A DNA stretch of 14,080 nucleotides. Source: SLST01 sp046538735. GTDB lineage: Bacteria; Spirochaetota; Spirochaetia; DSM-27196; SLST01. The DNA lies in NCBI GenBank assembly GCA_046538735.1, contig JBKHII010000068.1, positions 1 through 14,080 on the forward strand. The letters run 5' to 3'. Below the pieces are notes generated by a model that made no database searches, was not told the origin of the DNA, and saw only the letters and a list, made by a program, of their open reading frames with translations. Each line of letters begins with the position of its first letter. Positions within the stretch are counted from its first letter, which is position 1. Positions 6,480 to 13,999 of the stretch are shown here, piece by piece. The position numbers and the translations under genes are program-made.

Positions 6480-7496
6480 CTACAGCAGGTGGATGCCGCG
6501 GTCGGCGCACTCCCGGACCATCTGGTCCGGCCAGACGCTCGCCTGGATCTCTCCGATGTGGGCCTTCTGGAGCAGCAGCATGCTCAGCCTCGACTGACCG
6601 ATCCCGCCGCCGATCGAGAGGGGGAGCTCATCGGCGAGGAGCCTGCGGTGGAAGTAGAGCTCCGTGCGCTCTTCTGCGCCGCGGATCGCGAGCTGGCGCT
6701 CGAGCGCAGTCGGGTCCACGCGAATCCCCATCGAAGAGATCTCGAACGCCGAATCGAGCACGCGGTTGTAGACGAGGATGTCGCCGTTGAGGCCCGAGCG
6801 TCCGTCCGGCGTGGGGGTCGACCAGTCGTCGTAGTCGGGCGCGCGCCCGTCGTGGATCGAGCCGTCCGAGAGCTCGCCGCCGATTCCGATGACGAAGACG
6901 GCGCCATGCTCTTTGCAGACCTCGTACTCGCGCTCCTTGGGATCGAGCCTCGGGTAGCGGCGAACCAGATCGTCGGCGTGCACGAAGTGGATCTGCGACG
7001 GGAGGTACGGCTCGAGCTCGTCGTATTCGTGGGCGATGTAGCGTTCGGTGCGCCTCACCACGTCGTAGATCGTGCGAACCGTCGATTTCAAGAACTCAAC
7101 CGTTCGCTCCGACTGCGTGATGACGAGCTCCCAGTCCCACTGGTCCACGTAGATCGAGTGCGTGGCGTCGACCGGGTCGTCCGGGCGGATCGCATTCATA
7201 TCGGTGTAGAGCCCCTCGCCGGGAACGAAGCCGAGATCGGCGAGCGCGAGACGCTTCCACTTCGCCAGCGACTGCACGACCTGGACTTCCTCGTTGTCCA
7301 TGTGCCCGATCTCGAAGCTGACCGGGCGCTCCACGCCGTTGAGGTCGTCGTTGATGCCCGTGCCCGAGCGGACGAAGAGCGGCGCGGTCACGCGCGTGAG
7401 GTTCAGCTCGAAGGCGAGATTGGTCTGGAACGCATCCTTGAGCTTGAGGATCGCGCGCTCGGTGTGCTTGGGATCGAGAACGGCGGTGTAGTCCAT
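6480..7496 (-). CDS. asnA: Aspartate-ammonia ligase (asparagine synthetase A)
   Basis: 338 residues (E. coli AsnA has 330). Cytoplasmic enzyme that makes L-asparagine from aspartate, ammonia and ATP through an aspartyl-AMP intermediate; it is related to class II aminoacyl-tRNA synthetases. Family motifs run the full length: NDDLNG (49-54), SLAKWKR (76-82), GLYTDMNAIRPDD (95-107), HSIYVDQWDWE (113-123), and the C-terminal class II motif GGGIGQSR (296-303) followed by MLLLQKAHIG. The ATG at 7496 is chosen because the protein then aligns with the family start; longer in-frame readings add 56 unrelated residues and run through the promoter. There is no Shine-Dalgarno site, and a TACAAT -10 ends eight bases before the ATG. 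It follows the hypothetical membrane gene by 55 bases and seems to have its own promoter. It uses ammonia rather than glutamine. Confidence 0.97.
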   Translation of the reverse strand: MDYTAVLDPKHTERAILKLKDAFQTNLAFELNLTRVTAPLFVRSGTGINDDLNGVERPVSFEIGHMDNEEVQVVQSLAKWKRLALADLGFVPGEGLYTDMNAIRPDDPVDATHSIYVDQWDWELVITQSERTVEFLKSTVRTIYDVVRRTERYIAHEYDELEPYLPSQIHFVHADDLVRRYPRLDPKEREYEVCKEHGAVFVIGIGGELSDGSIHDGRAPDYDDWSTPTPDGRSGLNGDILVYNRVLDSAFEISSMGIRVDPTALERQLAIRGAEERTELYFHRRLLADELPLSIGGGIGQSRLSMLLLQKAHIGEIQASVWPDQMVRECADRGIHLL

Positions 7497-7504
7497 AGAC
7501 GGCC

Positions 7505-7532
7505 ATTGTACCGGTGCTCGCGAGCGGCGCAA
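7505..7532 (-). promoter_or_regulatory. asnA promoter, predicted leaderless, with a palindrome in the spacer
   Basis: On the minus strand TTGCGC (7532-7527), a 16-base spacer, and TACAAT (7510-7505), five of six matches to consensus, ending eight bases before the asnA ATG. The spacer carries the perfect 10-bp palindrome GCTCGCGAGC (7516-7525), a possible operator. Confidence 0.5.
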
Positions 7533-7551
7533 GCCCGGCGCTTCGGCACCG

Positions 7552-8430
7552 CTACTCGCAGCGCATGCGGACGGCGGTGAGCAGCTTCCGGAACCATGCG
7601 TGGAGATTCTCGCCGGCCTTCCGGTACGCGCGGCGGATGATCGCGCCCATTCCCACGAATCCACCGAGGCCGAGCCCGGTCGCCGTGAGCGCGATCGCGA
7701 TCGACAGTCCTGTCACGCCGAGGCCGAACCCCTCGCCGAATATGCCGGCCGCGACCGCGGCGCCGACACCTGCCCCTGAGGCACCGATGACCGCCTGAAT
7801 CGCTCGCAGAACGATTCCGTTGACGCGCAGACTGCGATCGAGCGTGCAGTGGACCGCCACCTCGCACCGAGCGTCGTCGATCTGCCTGATGAGAACGGCG
7901 TAGCGCTTCACCTCGGCGGAGGAGCGCACCTGGTAGGAGAACGAGTCGCTCGTCAGCATGTTCTCGATCTTGACCGGGACCTCGTAGATGAGCGCCCTGC
8001 GCGAGCCGTCGGGTTCAACGATCTCGACCGGATCCGATCGGAAGGTCTCGCCGGCGGTCACCTCGTTCACGGCGACGGAGACCCGCGCGAGATCGGCGGG
8101 GACGATGAGTCGCTCGGTGATCGTCTCTTCGGAGTAGCCGAGCGCCTTCGCCGACCGCGCGGCCTTTGGGTCGTGATCGAGATGAGGTTCGACCGCGAGG
8201 AGGAACGAGGCCGAATCGATGAAACGCTCGTCGATCCCCGACTCCACGGCTGCCTGTTTCGCGACCTCGTACGGCAGAGCATCGGTTGCGAGGCCGCCCG
8301 GCGCCTCGGTCCTGCCGGCGTCGCGCGCGGTGTCCTCTGCCCGTCGGCGTTCCTCGTCCTGGAGACGGGCTGCCCGCGCCCAGAGCTCCGCGGCTTCCTG
8401 CTCACTCAGTCCGCGCTTCGTTGAATCCAT
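7552..8430 (-). CDS. Hypothetical protein with C-terminal membrane hairpin
   Basis: 292 residues; I do not recognise the family. Visible parts: a charged helical N-terminus (LSEQEAAELWARAARLQDE, 8-26), then YEVAKQAAVESGIDERFIDSA (54-74), a short helical motif reminiscent of the small helical domains found next to kinases and other signalling proteins in several GC-rich phyla; a beta-rich soluble middle (about 105-200, with ALIYEVPVKIENML and SYQVRSSAEVKRYAVLIRQI); and two Gly/Ala-rich membrane helices at about 207-230 and 236-262, followed by a basic cytoplasmic tail. There is no signal peptide, so the soluble part is probably cytoplasmic and anchored by the hairpin. The ATG at 8430 is chosen because a promoter ends seven bases upstream; the longer reading to 8505 passes through it. 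It is divergent from DUF72 and upstream of asnA. Confidence 0.8.
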   Translation of the reverse strand: MDSTKRGLSEQEAAELWARAARLQDEERRRAEDTARDAGRTEAPGGLATDALPYEVAKQAAVESGIDERFIDSASFLLAVEPHLDHDPKAARSAKALGYSEETITERLIVPADLARVSVAVNEVTAGETFRSDPVEIVEPDGSRRALIYEVPVKIENMLTSDSFSYQVRSSAEVKRYAVLIRQIDDARCEVAVHCTLDRSLRVNGIVLRAIQAVIGASGAGVGAAVAAGIFGEGFGLGVTGLSIAIALTATGLGLGGFVGMGAIIRRAYRKAGENLHAWFRKLLTAVRMRCE

Positions 8431-8437
8431 CCGCCGC

Positions 8438-8466
8438 AGGATAGCCCGGCACCGATCATTTGTGAA
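8438..8466 (-). promoter_or_regulatory. Promoter of the hypothetical membrane-protein gene, predicted leaderless
   Basis: On the minus strand TTCACA (8466-8461, five of six), a 17-base spacer, and TATCCT (8443-8438, four of six), ending seven bases before the ATG. Initiation would fall at the start codon. No Shine-Dalgarno site is present. Confidence 0.6.
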
Positions 8467-8508
8467 GCGGAACACACGCTTTCCGCACCATGGTTCGCGG
8501 TCCATGGT
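8467..8508. promoter_or_regulatory. Two dyads in the divergent promoter region; candidate operators
   Basis: GCGGAA (8467-8472) and TTCCGC (8481-8486) form a 6-bp dyad with an 8-base centre. ACCATGG (8487-8493) and CCATGGT (8502-8508) form a 7-bp dyad, which also gives two CCATGG palindromes 14 bases apart. The second abuts the DUF72 -10 element; the first lies next to the -35 of the divergent gene. Confidence 0.4.
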
Positions 8509-8513
8509 AGAGT
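8508..8513 (+). promoter_or_regulatory. -10-like element of DUF72, predicted leaderless
   Basis: TAGAGT (four of six, TANNNT form) ends six bases before the GTG start of DUF72. No Shine-Dalgarno site precedes the start and no convincing -35 lies 16-18 bases upstream, so this promoter rests on position alone. Confidence 0.4.
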
Positions 8514-8519
8514 GACCCC

Positions 8520-9338
8520 GTGGACCGCATTCTCATCGGCACCTCGGGATACTCGTACGACGACTGGGTCGGTCCGGTCTATCCCCCAGGTACGCGCAAG
8601 AGCGACTATCTCGAGTACTACGCGAGACGATTCCGGCTTACGGAGCTCAACTTCACCTACTACCGTCTCCCAACGGCGGATGGGCTTCGCTCCATCGCAC
8701 GGAAGACTCCGGACGACTTCCGATTCACCGTGAAAGCACACCGGAGCATCACGCACGACCGCGGCCCGGAGTGGCACCGCGAGACCGAGCTGTTCGCCCA
8801 AGCCGTGTCGGCGCTCCGGTCGGTTCCCTTCGAGCGCCCCGCGGTCGGCGGTGGGCACGTGGATCGGCTCGCCGGTGTCCTGCTGCAGTTCCCCTTCAGC
8901 TTCCACTACGACGAGGAGAACCGGCGCTACCTCGCATCGGTGACGAGCACCTTGCGGCCGCTCCGGCTCTTCGTGGAGTTCCGCAACGACGAGTGGGACC
9001 AGGCGTCCGTGTGGCGGGAGATGGAACGCCGCGAGCTCGGACTCGTGATCCCCGACATGCCGCGGCTGAAGGGCCTGCCGCGCGTTGAGCCGAGACTGAC
9101 CGCGCCGTGGGGCTACGTCCGCTTCCACGGGCGGAACGACGCATCGTGGTGGAACGGGACGAACGTCACGCGCTACGACTACCTCTATCGCGAGGAGGAG
9201 CTTCGGGCGTGGGTAGAGCCGGTGCGCGCAATGGTGCGCGACGCGGAGGCGGTGGTCGTGACGTTCAACAACCACTTCGCGGGGCAGGCGGTCCGGAACG
9301 CGGAGGAGTTCGCCGCGATGATCGGGAGCGCCGCGTGA
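8520..9338 (+). CDS. DUF72 (YecE-like) family protein
   Basis: 272-residue cytoplasmic TIM-barrel-like protein of the widespread DUF72 family, whose function is unknown. Hallmarks are in order: IGTSGYSYDDWVGPVYP near the N-terminus, a TELNFTYYRLP segment, FTVKAHRSITHDR, VLLQFPFSF, RPLRLFVEFRNDEW, VIPDMPRL, YVRFHGRN, and the C-terminal VVVTFNNHFAGQAVRNAEEF. These cover the whole family profile, so the gene is intact. It starts with GTG at 8520, directly at the family's normal N-terminus; no in-frame ATG lies nearby. Its stop (TGA, 9336-9338) overlaps the GTG start of the MFS transporter in GTGA, so the two are co-transcribed and probably translationally coupled. Confidence 0.92.
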   Translation: MDRILIGTSGYSYDDWVGPVYPPGTRKSDYLEYYARRFRLTELNFTYYRLPTADGLRSIARKTPDDFRFTVKAHRSITHDRGPEWHRETELFAQAVSALRSVPFERPAVGGGHVDRLAGVLLQFPFSFHYDEENRRYLASVTSTLRPLRLFVEFRNDEWDQASVWREMERRELGLVIPDMPRLKGLPRVEPRLTAPWGYVRFHGRNDASWWNGTNVTRYDYLYREEELRAWVEPVRAMVRDAEAVVVTFNNHFAGQAVRNAEEFAAMIGSAA

Positions 9339-10597
9339 AGCGAACCGGACTCGCTGAGCCGATCCGCCTCTCGGCGATCGAGTTCTTCTTCTGGTCCTCG
9401 ATCGCGTGCTTCGAGGGCTTCATGGTCCCGTACCTCACGAGCGTGGGCTACCGCCCGGCTCAGATCGGTCCGATCATGGGCGCCGTCTTCGGGCCGGCGA
9501 TCGTTGGCCAGCCGGTCCTCGGCGCGATCAGCGACCGGATCTCGTCGCCCAAGTGGCTGATTGCCGTCGCGATGGTCGTCGCGGGGTCGGTCGTCGTACT
9601 CATCCCGGCGGCGGTCGGATGGTACGCGGCGGTTCTCGTCATCGTGCTCGTGTACTCGGTCAGCGGGAACTCGCTGCCCGCGGTCCTCGACGGATGGATC
9701 ATGGCCCGGCGCGACTACAATCCCCGGATCAACTACGGCATCGCACGCGGGTTCGGATCGGCGGGATTCGCGACCGCGGCGCTCGCGCTCGGCTACGTTG
9801 CCGAGCGATGGGGACCGGGCATCGTCTTTCCGGTGTACCTGGGCATCGCAATCGCGACGGCCGCACTCGCCGTCACCGCGCCGCAGATGCGACCGACGGC
9901 GTCCACCGAGGAGACGACTCCGCCGTGCCGCGATGGCGCACCGAAGACGCGCTCGGACCGCGGACTCCGTTCGCTTTCGCGCCGCGTGTGGACACGAGTC
10001 GGCGTCGTTGGGCGCAACCGCAGGTACGTGCTCTTCCTGATAGCATCATTCCTCGCCTTCGTGGGATTTCGAGCCGCCTTCACCTTTCTGCCGCTTCTGA
10101 TCGATGAGCTCGGCGGCACGCTCTCGCACGTGGGGCTCGCTCATTCGATCGGTGCGATATCGGAGGTTCCGTTCCTTTTTCTCTCTGCGTTGATCCTGCG
10201 ACGGCTGCGCGGCTCGCGGTTCGTCGCGCTGACACTGCTGCTCTTCGGTCTGCGACTCTCGACGTACTCGGTGTTGACCTCGACCGCTCAGGTACTCGGG
10301 TTGCAGCTGACACACGGACTGACCTTTGGGCTCTTCATCGCCGCGTCCGTGGACTACATTCACGCTATCGCGCCGCCCGAGCATCGCACGCTCTTCCAGG
10401 CGATCGCACCGTCGGTCTATTTTGGACTGGGAAGCATCGTGGGAAGCTGGATCGGGGGTATCGTGGTGGAGGCGATCTCGGTCTTCTGGGCGTTCCGAGG
10501 GGCAGGGGTGCTCGCGGTGGCAGGGTCGCTCGTCCTGTTCGTTTCGCCGGCGCATGGCTCCGCAGACGAGACCGACCTGAAGAAAACGATAACTTGA
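9335..10597 (+). CDS. MFS transporter (MFS_1_like / sugar or nucleoside symporter type)
   Basis: 420-residue inner-membrane transporter of the major facilitator superfamily with about twelve hydrophobic segments. The N-half begins IEFFFWSSIACFEGFMVPYL; the TM2-TM3 loop has the MFS signature form GAISDRISSPK (63-73). A long hydrophilic central loop (about 184-228) separates it from the C-half, which starts at YVLFLIASFLAFVGFRAAF. The pattern of F-P residues and the LPAVLDGW segment resembles the PF12832 (MFS_1_like) group that includes LacY- and nucleoside-symporter-like proteins; the substrate is unknown. The GTG at 9335 overlaps the DUF72 stop and has GGGAG six bases upstream. A longer in-frame reading from 9107 lies inside DUF72 and has non-membrane Arg-rich composition, so it is rejected. 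The epimerase gene follows after 49 bases. Confidence 0.92.
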   Translation: MKRTGLAEPIRLSAIEFFFWSSIACFEGFMVPYLTSVGYRPAQIGPIMGAVFGPAIVGQPVLGAISDRISSPKWLIAVAMVVAGSVVVLIPAAVGWYAAVLVIVLVYSVSGNSLPAVLDGWIMARRDYNPRINYGIARGFGSAGFATAALALGYVAERWGPGIVFPVYLGIAIATAALAVTAPQMRPTASTEETTPPCRDGAPKTRSDRGLRSLSRRVWTRVGVVGRNRRYVLFLIASFLAFVGFRAAFTFLPLLIDELGGTLSHVGLAHSIGAISEVPFLFLSALILRRLRGSRFVALTLLLFGLRLSTYSVLTSTAQVLGLQLTHGLTFGLFIAASVDYIHAIAPPEHRTLFQAIAPSVYFGLGSIVGSWIGGIVVEAISVFWAFRGAGVLAVAGSLVLFVSPAHGSADETDLKKTIT

Positions 10598-10646
10598 CAG
10601 AAGCGAGTTGTCGGACGAGGATTGGCGGACTGCGAAGGAAGGCAAG

Positions 10647-11666
10647 ATGAGGATACTGCTTACCGGCGGAACAGGTGATGTCGGCGTCGCTACGGTGCGA
10701 CGGCTCATGGACCACGGGCACGACGTGACGGTGCTCGGAAGACGACCTGCGAACGCGCTCAAGCCCGGCGAGATTCCGCCGGAAGGCGCCGGCTACGTCC
10801 AGGGCGATGTGGAGGACTACACGGCCGTCCGCACGGCGATGACGGGGCACGACACGGTCGTACACCTCGCGGCGATCCGGGCGCCGCTCGGCGTGCCCGG
10901 CAGGGACGTCTTCCGCGTCAACACCTCGGGCACGTTCAACGTGTTCGAAGCGGCGGCCGAGTGCGGCATTTCGCGGGTCGTGACCGCGAGCTCGATCAAC
11001 GCGTTCGGCTACTTCTTCGGCGACCACAGCTTCCCACTGCGCTATCTGCCTGTGGACGAGGCGCACGCGGGCGTTCAGACGGATGCGTACTCCTTCTCCA
11101 AGATTGTGCTCGAACGGATCGGGGAGTACTTCTGGGAGCGAGACGGCATCTCGAGCGTGGCGCTCCGCCTCCCCGCGGTGCTGCCGCACGATGGAGAGCG
11201 CGACTGGATCAAGAATCCCGGCTGGTTCCGCGAGATGGCGGACGAGATCCTCGGCGCAGGCGACGAGTCCCGACTCGCCCGCGTGGAACGGATGACGAAG
11301 GGCTACGACGAGTTTCGGAGCGCGCATCGGCTCGAGTACGCGGACGATCATCTGGAACGAGGCGAGCTCCCGCCGAACATCACGAAGGACGAGCTCCAGT
11401 TCATGAGCAGGCAGGCGAACTTCTTCACCTGGATCGACGAGATCGACAGCGCCCAGTCGATCGAGCTGGGGCTCACGGCCGAGTACACGGGCGCGCACGC
11501 GCTCTACGTGAACAGCAGGCACAACTCGCTTCGTCTGCCGGTGGAGGAGATCGCGAAGCTCTACTGGCCACCCGTTCCGGAGATCAGACCGCAGACGAAA
11601 GGCGACGATTGCGTGGTCTCGATCGATCGCGCCCGCGAGCTGATCGGGTTCGATCCCGAGTACTAG
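10647..11666 (+). CDS. NAD(P)-dependent epimerase/dehydratase (extended SDR)
   Basis: 339 residues. Soluble oxidoreductase of the extended short-chain dehydrogenase family, usually acting on (nucleotide) sugars. The cofactor loop is at the extreme N-terminus (LLTGGTGDVG, 4-13); GDVED follows as the adenine-binding acidic segment, then VVHLAA. Active-site residues are S115/S116 (VTASSINAFG), and Y148 with K152 in YSFSK. The C-terminal substrate domain includes WIKNPGWFREMADEIL and the late HALYVNSRHNSL. There is no signal peptide. The ATG at 10647 has AAGGAAGG four bases before it; a TTG at 10608 is rejected. It is probably in one transcript with DUF72-MFS. Its stop overlaps the nrdJ stop by four bases in CTAG. 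The substrate cannot be assigned. Confidence 0.92.
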   Translation: MRILLTGGTGDVGVATVRRLMDHGHDVTVLGRRPANALKPGEIPPEGAGYVQGDVEDYTAVRTAMTGHDTVVHLAAIRAPLGVPGRDVFRVNTSGTFNVFEAAAECGISRVVTASSINAFGYFFGDHSFPLRYLPVDEAHAGVQTDAYSFSKIVLERIGEYFWERDGISSVALRLPAVLPHDGERDWIKNPGWFREMADEILGAGDESRLARVERMTKGYDEFRSAHRLEYADDHLERGELPPNITKDELQFMSRQANFFTWIDEIDSAQSIELGLTAEYTGAHALYVNSRHNSLRLPVEEIAKLYWPPVPEIRPQTKGDDCVVSIDRARELIGFDPEY

Positions 11667-13942
11667 ATATCGCAGCCGCCTGCCATGCAGGCGAGCTCCT
11701 GCGCGGCGTTCGTGAGATCGGTCTCCTCGTAGCGGTAGATCTTCGCAAAATCCACCTCGGGGAACGCCGCGGCGAGGCGTTCGTACTCCGCCCGGCCGAT
11801 CTCTTCGTACGGCATCTGCTGGTAGTTTGCATCCGACGAGGGCAGAAACGCCATCCCGCCGATCTCGTCCTGGTGCTCCCAGATCCAGCGCATCACGTCC
11901 AGTATCTCATCCGGTCGGTAGGTGATCGTCACGCTCGGATTGTGTTCGGTGTACGAACGTTTGTTCTGCAGCCAGTAGTTGCACTGATCGAGCGCGCTGC
12001 GTTCCGACCGAATCACGGCGCCGTCCGGCGATTTCATCGGGAAGTGGACGACCCACGTGGTTGCGTTCTCGCGTGTCTGCCCGTTCTCCGGGTCCATGGG
12101 CACGCCCGCATCCCGGAGCACACGATAAACGGGTGAGTGCGAGCTCACGCGCACGTTCCGGATGTAGTACGTAGACCAACGCGCATGCAGCCCGGACGAG
12201 CAGTTGAGGAGCTGGCTCGAGTTGCCGGACGGCTTCACGGCCGTCGTCGCGGCCGATTGCGGAATTCCGAGCTTCTCGGCGTACCGTCGGTTCGTCTCGA
12301 TGACGACCTCACGGAGCATCTTCTGAATCTCGGCATCCTGGGCGGCCGAGCTATCGAGCTGGCCGTTGAGGTCAACACCGAGCAGCCGCTCCTCCGAGCA
12401 GTTCTGCTGCCAAACGGGTCGCAGGCCGGGAAAGAACGTCGCCATGCTCTGGATCGTTCCGATGATCGTGGCGACCTCCACCTTGTCGCGCAGCGTGTCG
12501 TACGTGTCCGTGCTCCGGGCAACGGCGCTCGAGAGATTGCAGAACTGGTACGGCCGCAGAACGATCTCGCCGCACGGGTTTGTCCCGAACTCGGCCGCCT
12601 GCCGGCGTTCGGGCTTGCACGCGAGCGCGGCACGGCGGTTGAAGATGCCGGGCTCGCCCGCACCGGACGCGACCATGTCCAGAACGAAACGAGCAACCTC
12701 GTCCTGCGAGAGTACCCGGTCGGGCCACACGGCGGAGTTGTTGGCATTCCAGCGCTGGCTGTTGTTGACCCAGAAGTCGCCGTCCTTGCAGTGGCGCATC
12801 TCGTCGTCGTCGTAGTCGAAGAGGCTGATCATCGCCGTCCGTCGCACGCCGCCGGAAACGGCCGCGCCACCAACGGCGCACATGATGTCGTGCGCGTCCA
12901 GCGACGTCATGAAGCCGCCCTGCCGTGCGATGACGCGTTCGCGTGCGAATCGCAGCATCGTCCGCAGCGGCTCCGGACCGGAGGCGCGGCCGCCCTTCAC
13001 CGCCAGCGGTGCGCCGGCGGGCCGGATCTCGCTCAGATCGAAGTCCACATCCTCGCCGGCGAACCACGTCTCGAGACCGATGCGCAACGCCGCCGCCCAC
13101 CCGTCCGAGGTGTCCGGCACCACGAAGGTCTCCCGCACGACTCCGCTTTGGCGCGTGATTCGCGGCAGCTGCTCCACGTACCGACGCTCCACGCTGTACC
13201 CCACTCCGCAGCCGCTCATCGAGATGATGAGCGCCTCAACGAAGGAATCGAGGCTGTCCACGGGGAGGTACGAGCAGTTGTAGATCGCGACGTTGTTCCT
13301 GCGCGCCGGCTCGCCCGCCATGGCGAGCAGCCGCATGGAAGGCATCGCCTCCATGTTGAGAATCGCGTTCCTGATACGCGTGTAGTCGGCCTCGGGGAGT
13401 CTCTCTTCGCTCAGCTCCCGGAGGTAGCTCACGGCTCGATCGACCGTCTCCAACCAGGTCTCGCGCCGGCCCAGATCGTAGTTGAATCGGGAGTACTTGT
13501 CGTAGAATTGAAACTGCTGGATCGGCGTTGGGAAGTACCGGTCCGCCTCGGCGAACGCCTCGTGGACCTCCGCCGGGACCGCCCGGTCGCGACGAATCCG
13601 CGCGTGCTCGGCGCGGTAGAGGATGTACGCCTTCGCGGCGGCGTACTCGCCGTTCGCCTGCAGCACGAGCTCCACGACGTCCTGGATGTTCTCCACCGTA
13701 GGCTCCGGATACTGGGCCGCGACGACGTTCACGACCTGACTCGCGATCTCCTCGGCCGTGACGGCCGGGCTCGGCGACACGACGGCGAAACACTTCTCCA
13801 CCGCACGGCGGATCCGTTCGCGGTCGAAGCCGACGATGCGGCCGTCGCGCTTCGTGATTCGCGCAGGCACGACGGTTTCCGCATCGTCTCGTCGGTTGTT
13901 CCGGAAAATGACCGGTTGAAGCGTAATGGTCGGTTCACTCAT
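11663..13942 (-). CDS. nrdJ: Adenosylcobalamin-dependent (class II) ribonucleotide reductase with ATP-cone
   Basis: 759-residue enzyme that reduces ribonucleotides to deoxyribonucleotides with a B12-generated thiyl radical, without oxygen. An ATP-cone activity-control domain is at about 25-118 (ARITKRDGRIVGFDRERI to AKAYILYRAEHARIRRD). The reductase core has C223 (YNCSYLP), C457-G-E459 (NPCGEI) and C468 (FCNLSS), and the tail has the redox pair C752/C757 (ACMAGGC). The C457-E459-C468 and C752-C757 spacings equal those of Lactobacillus leichmannii RTPR (C408-E410-C419; C731-C736), so it is RTPR-like. That protein lacks an ATP-cone. The phosphate-binding loop is KPSGNSSQLLNCSSG. The ATG at 13942 has GAGG four bases upstream; an in-frame reading from 13999 runs through the promoter. 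It stands alone, convergent with the epimerase gene. Confidence 0.96.
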   Translation of the reverse strand: MSEPTITLQPVIFRNNRRDDAETVVPARITKRDGRIVGFDRERIRRAVEKCFAVVSPSPAVTAEEIASQVVNVVAAQYPEPTVENIQDVVELVLQANGEYAAAKAYILYRAEHARIRRDRAVPAEVHEAFAEADRYFPTPIQQFQFYDKYSRFNYDLGRRETWLETVDRAVSYLRELSEERLPEADYTRIRNAILNMEAMPSMRLLAMAGEPARRNNVAIYNCSYLPVDSLDSFVEALIISMSGCGVGYSVERRYVEQLPRITRQSGVVRETFVVPDTSDGWAAALRIGLETWFAGEDVDFDLSEIRPAGAPLAVKGGRASGPEPLRTMLRFARERVIARQGGFMTSLDAHDIMCAVGGAAVSGGVRRTAMISLFDYDDDEMRHCKDGDFWVNNSQRWNANNSAVWPDRVLSQDEVARFVLDMVASGAGEPGIFNRRAALACKPERRQAAEFGTNPCGEIVLRPYQFCNLSSAVARSTDTYDTLRDKVEVATIIGTIQSMATFFPGLRPVWQQNCSEERLLGVDLNGQLDSSAAQDAEIQKMLREVVIETNRRYAEKLGIPQSAATTAVKPSGNSSQLLNCSSGLHARWSTYYIRNVRVSSHSPVYRVLRDAGVPMDPENGQTRENATTWVVHFPMKSPDGAVIRSERSALDQCNYWLQNKRSYTEHNPSVTITYRPDEILDVMRWIWEHQDEIGGMAFLPSSDANYQQMPYEEIGRAEYERLAAAFPEVDFAKIYRYEETDLTNAAQELACMAGGCDI

Positions 13943-13970
13943 AGTTCCTCTCCCCAGGCAACGGAGAAGC

Positions 13971-13999
13971 ATTGTACACCACCGCTGGTGGTCCCGCAA
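13971..13999 (-). promoter_or_regulatory. nrdJ promoter with a dyad in the spacer
   Basis: On the minus strand TTGCGG (13999-13994), a 17-base spacer, and TACAAT (13976-13971). Initiation near 13964 leaves a leader of about 22 bases with the GAGG site. The spacer contains the dyad ACCACC (13978-13983), GCT, GGTGGT (13987-13992). A second short palindrome, CACAAAATGTG (14008-14018), lies just upstream of the -35. Neither dyad matches the NrdR box. Confidence 0.55.

Noticed and set aside
4602..7580. A 992-codon open frame on the plus strand crossing GH127 and asnA
   Set aside because: It is Arg/Pro-rich, overlaps two clearly recognised genes in other frames, and has no family motif or ribosome site. 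Such frames arise from third-position GC bias.
9107..9334. N-terminal extension of the MFS protein by 76 residues
   Set aside because: It lies inside DUF72, is Arg/Gly-rich, and the GTG at 9335 has a good ribosome site directly before the first membrane segment.
10961..12136. 391-codon plus-strand open frame spanning the epimerase and nrdJ ends
   Set aside because: It overlaps two recognised genes in other frames and is Arg-rich throughout.
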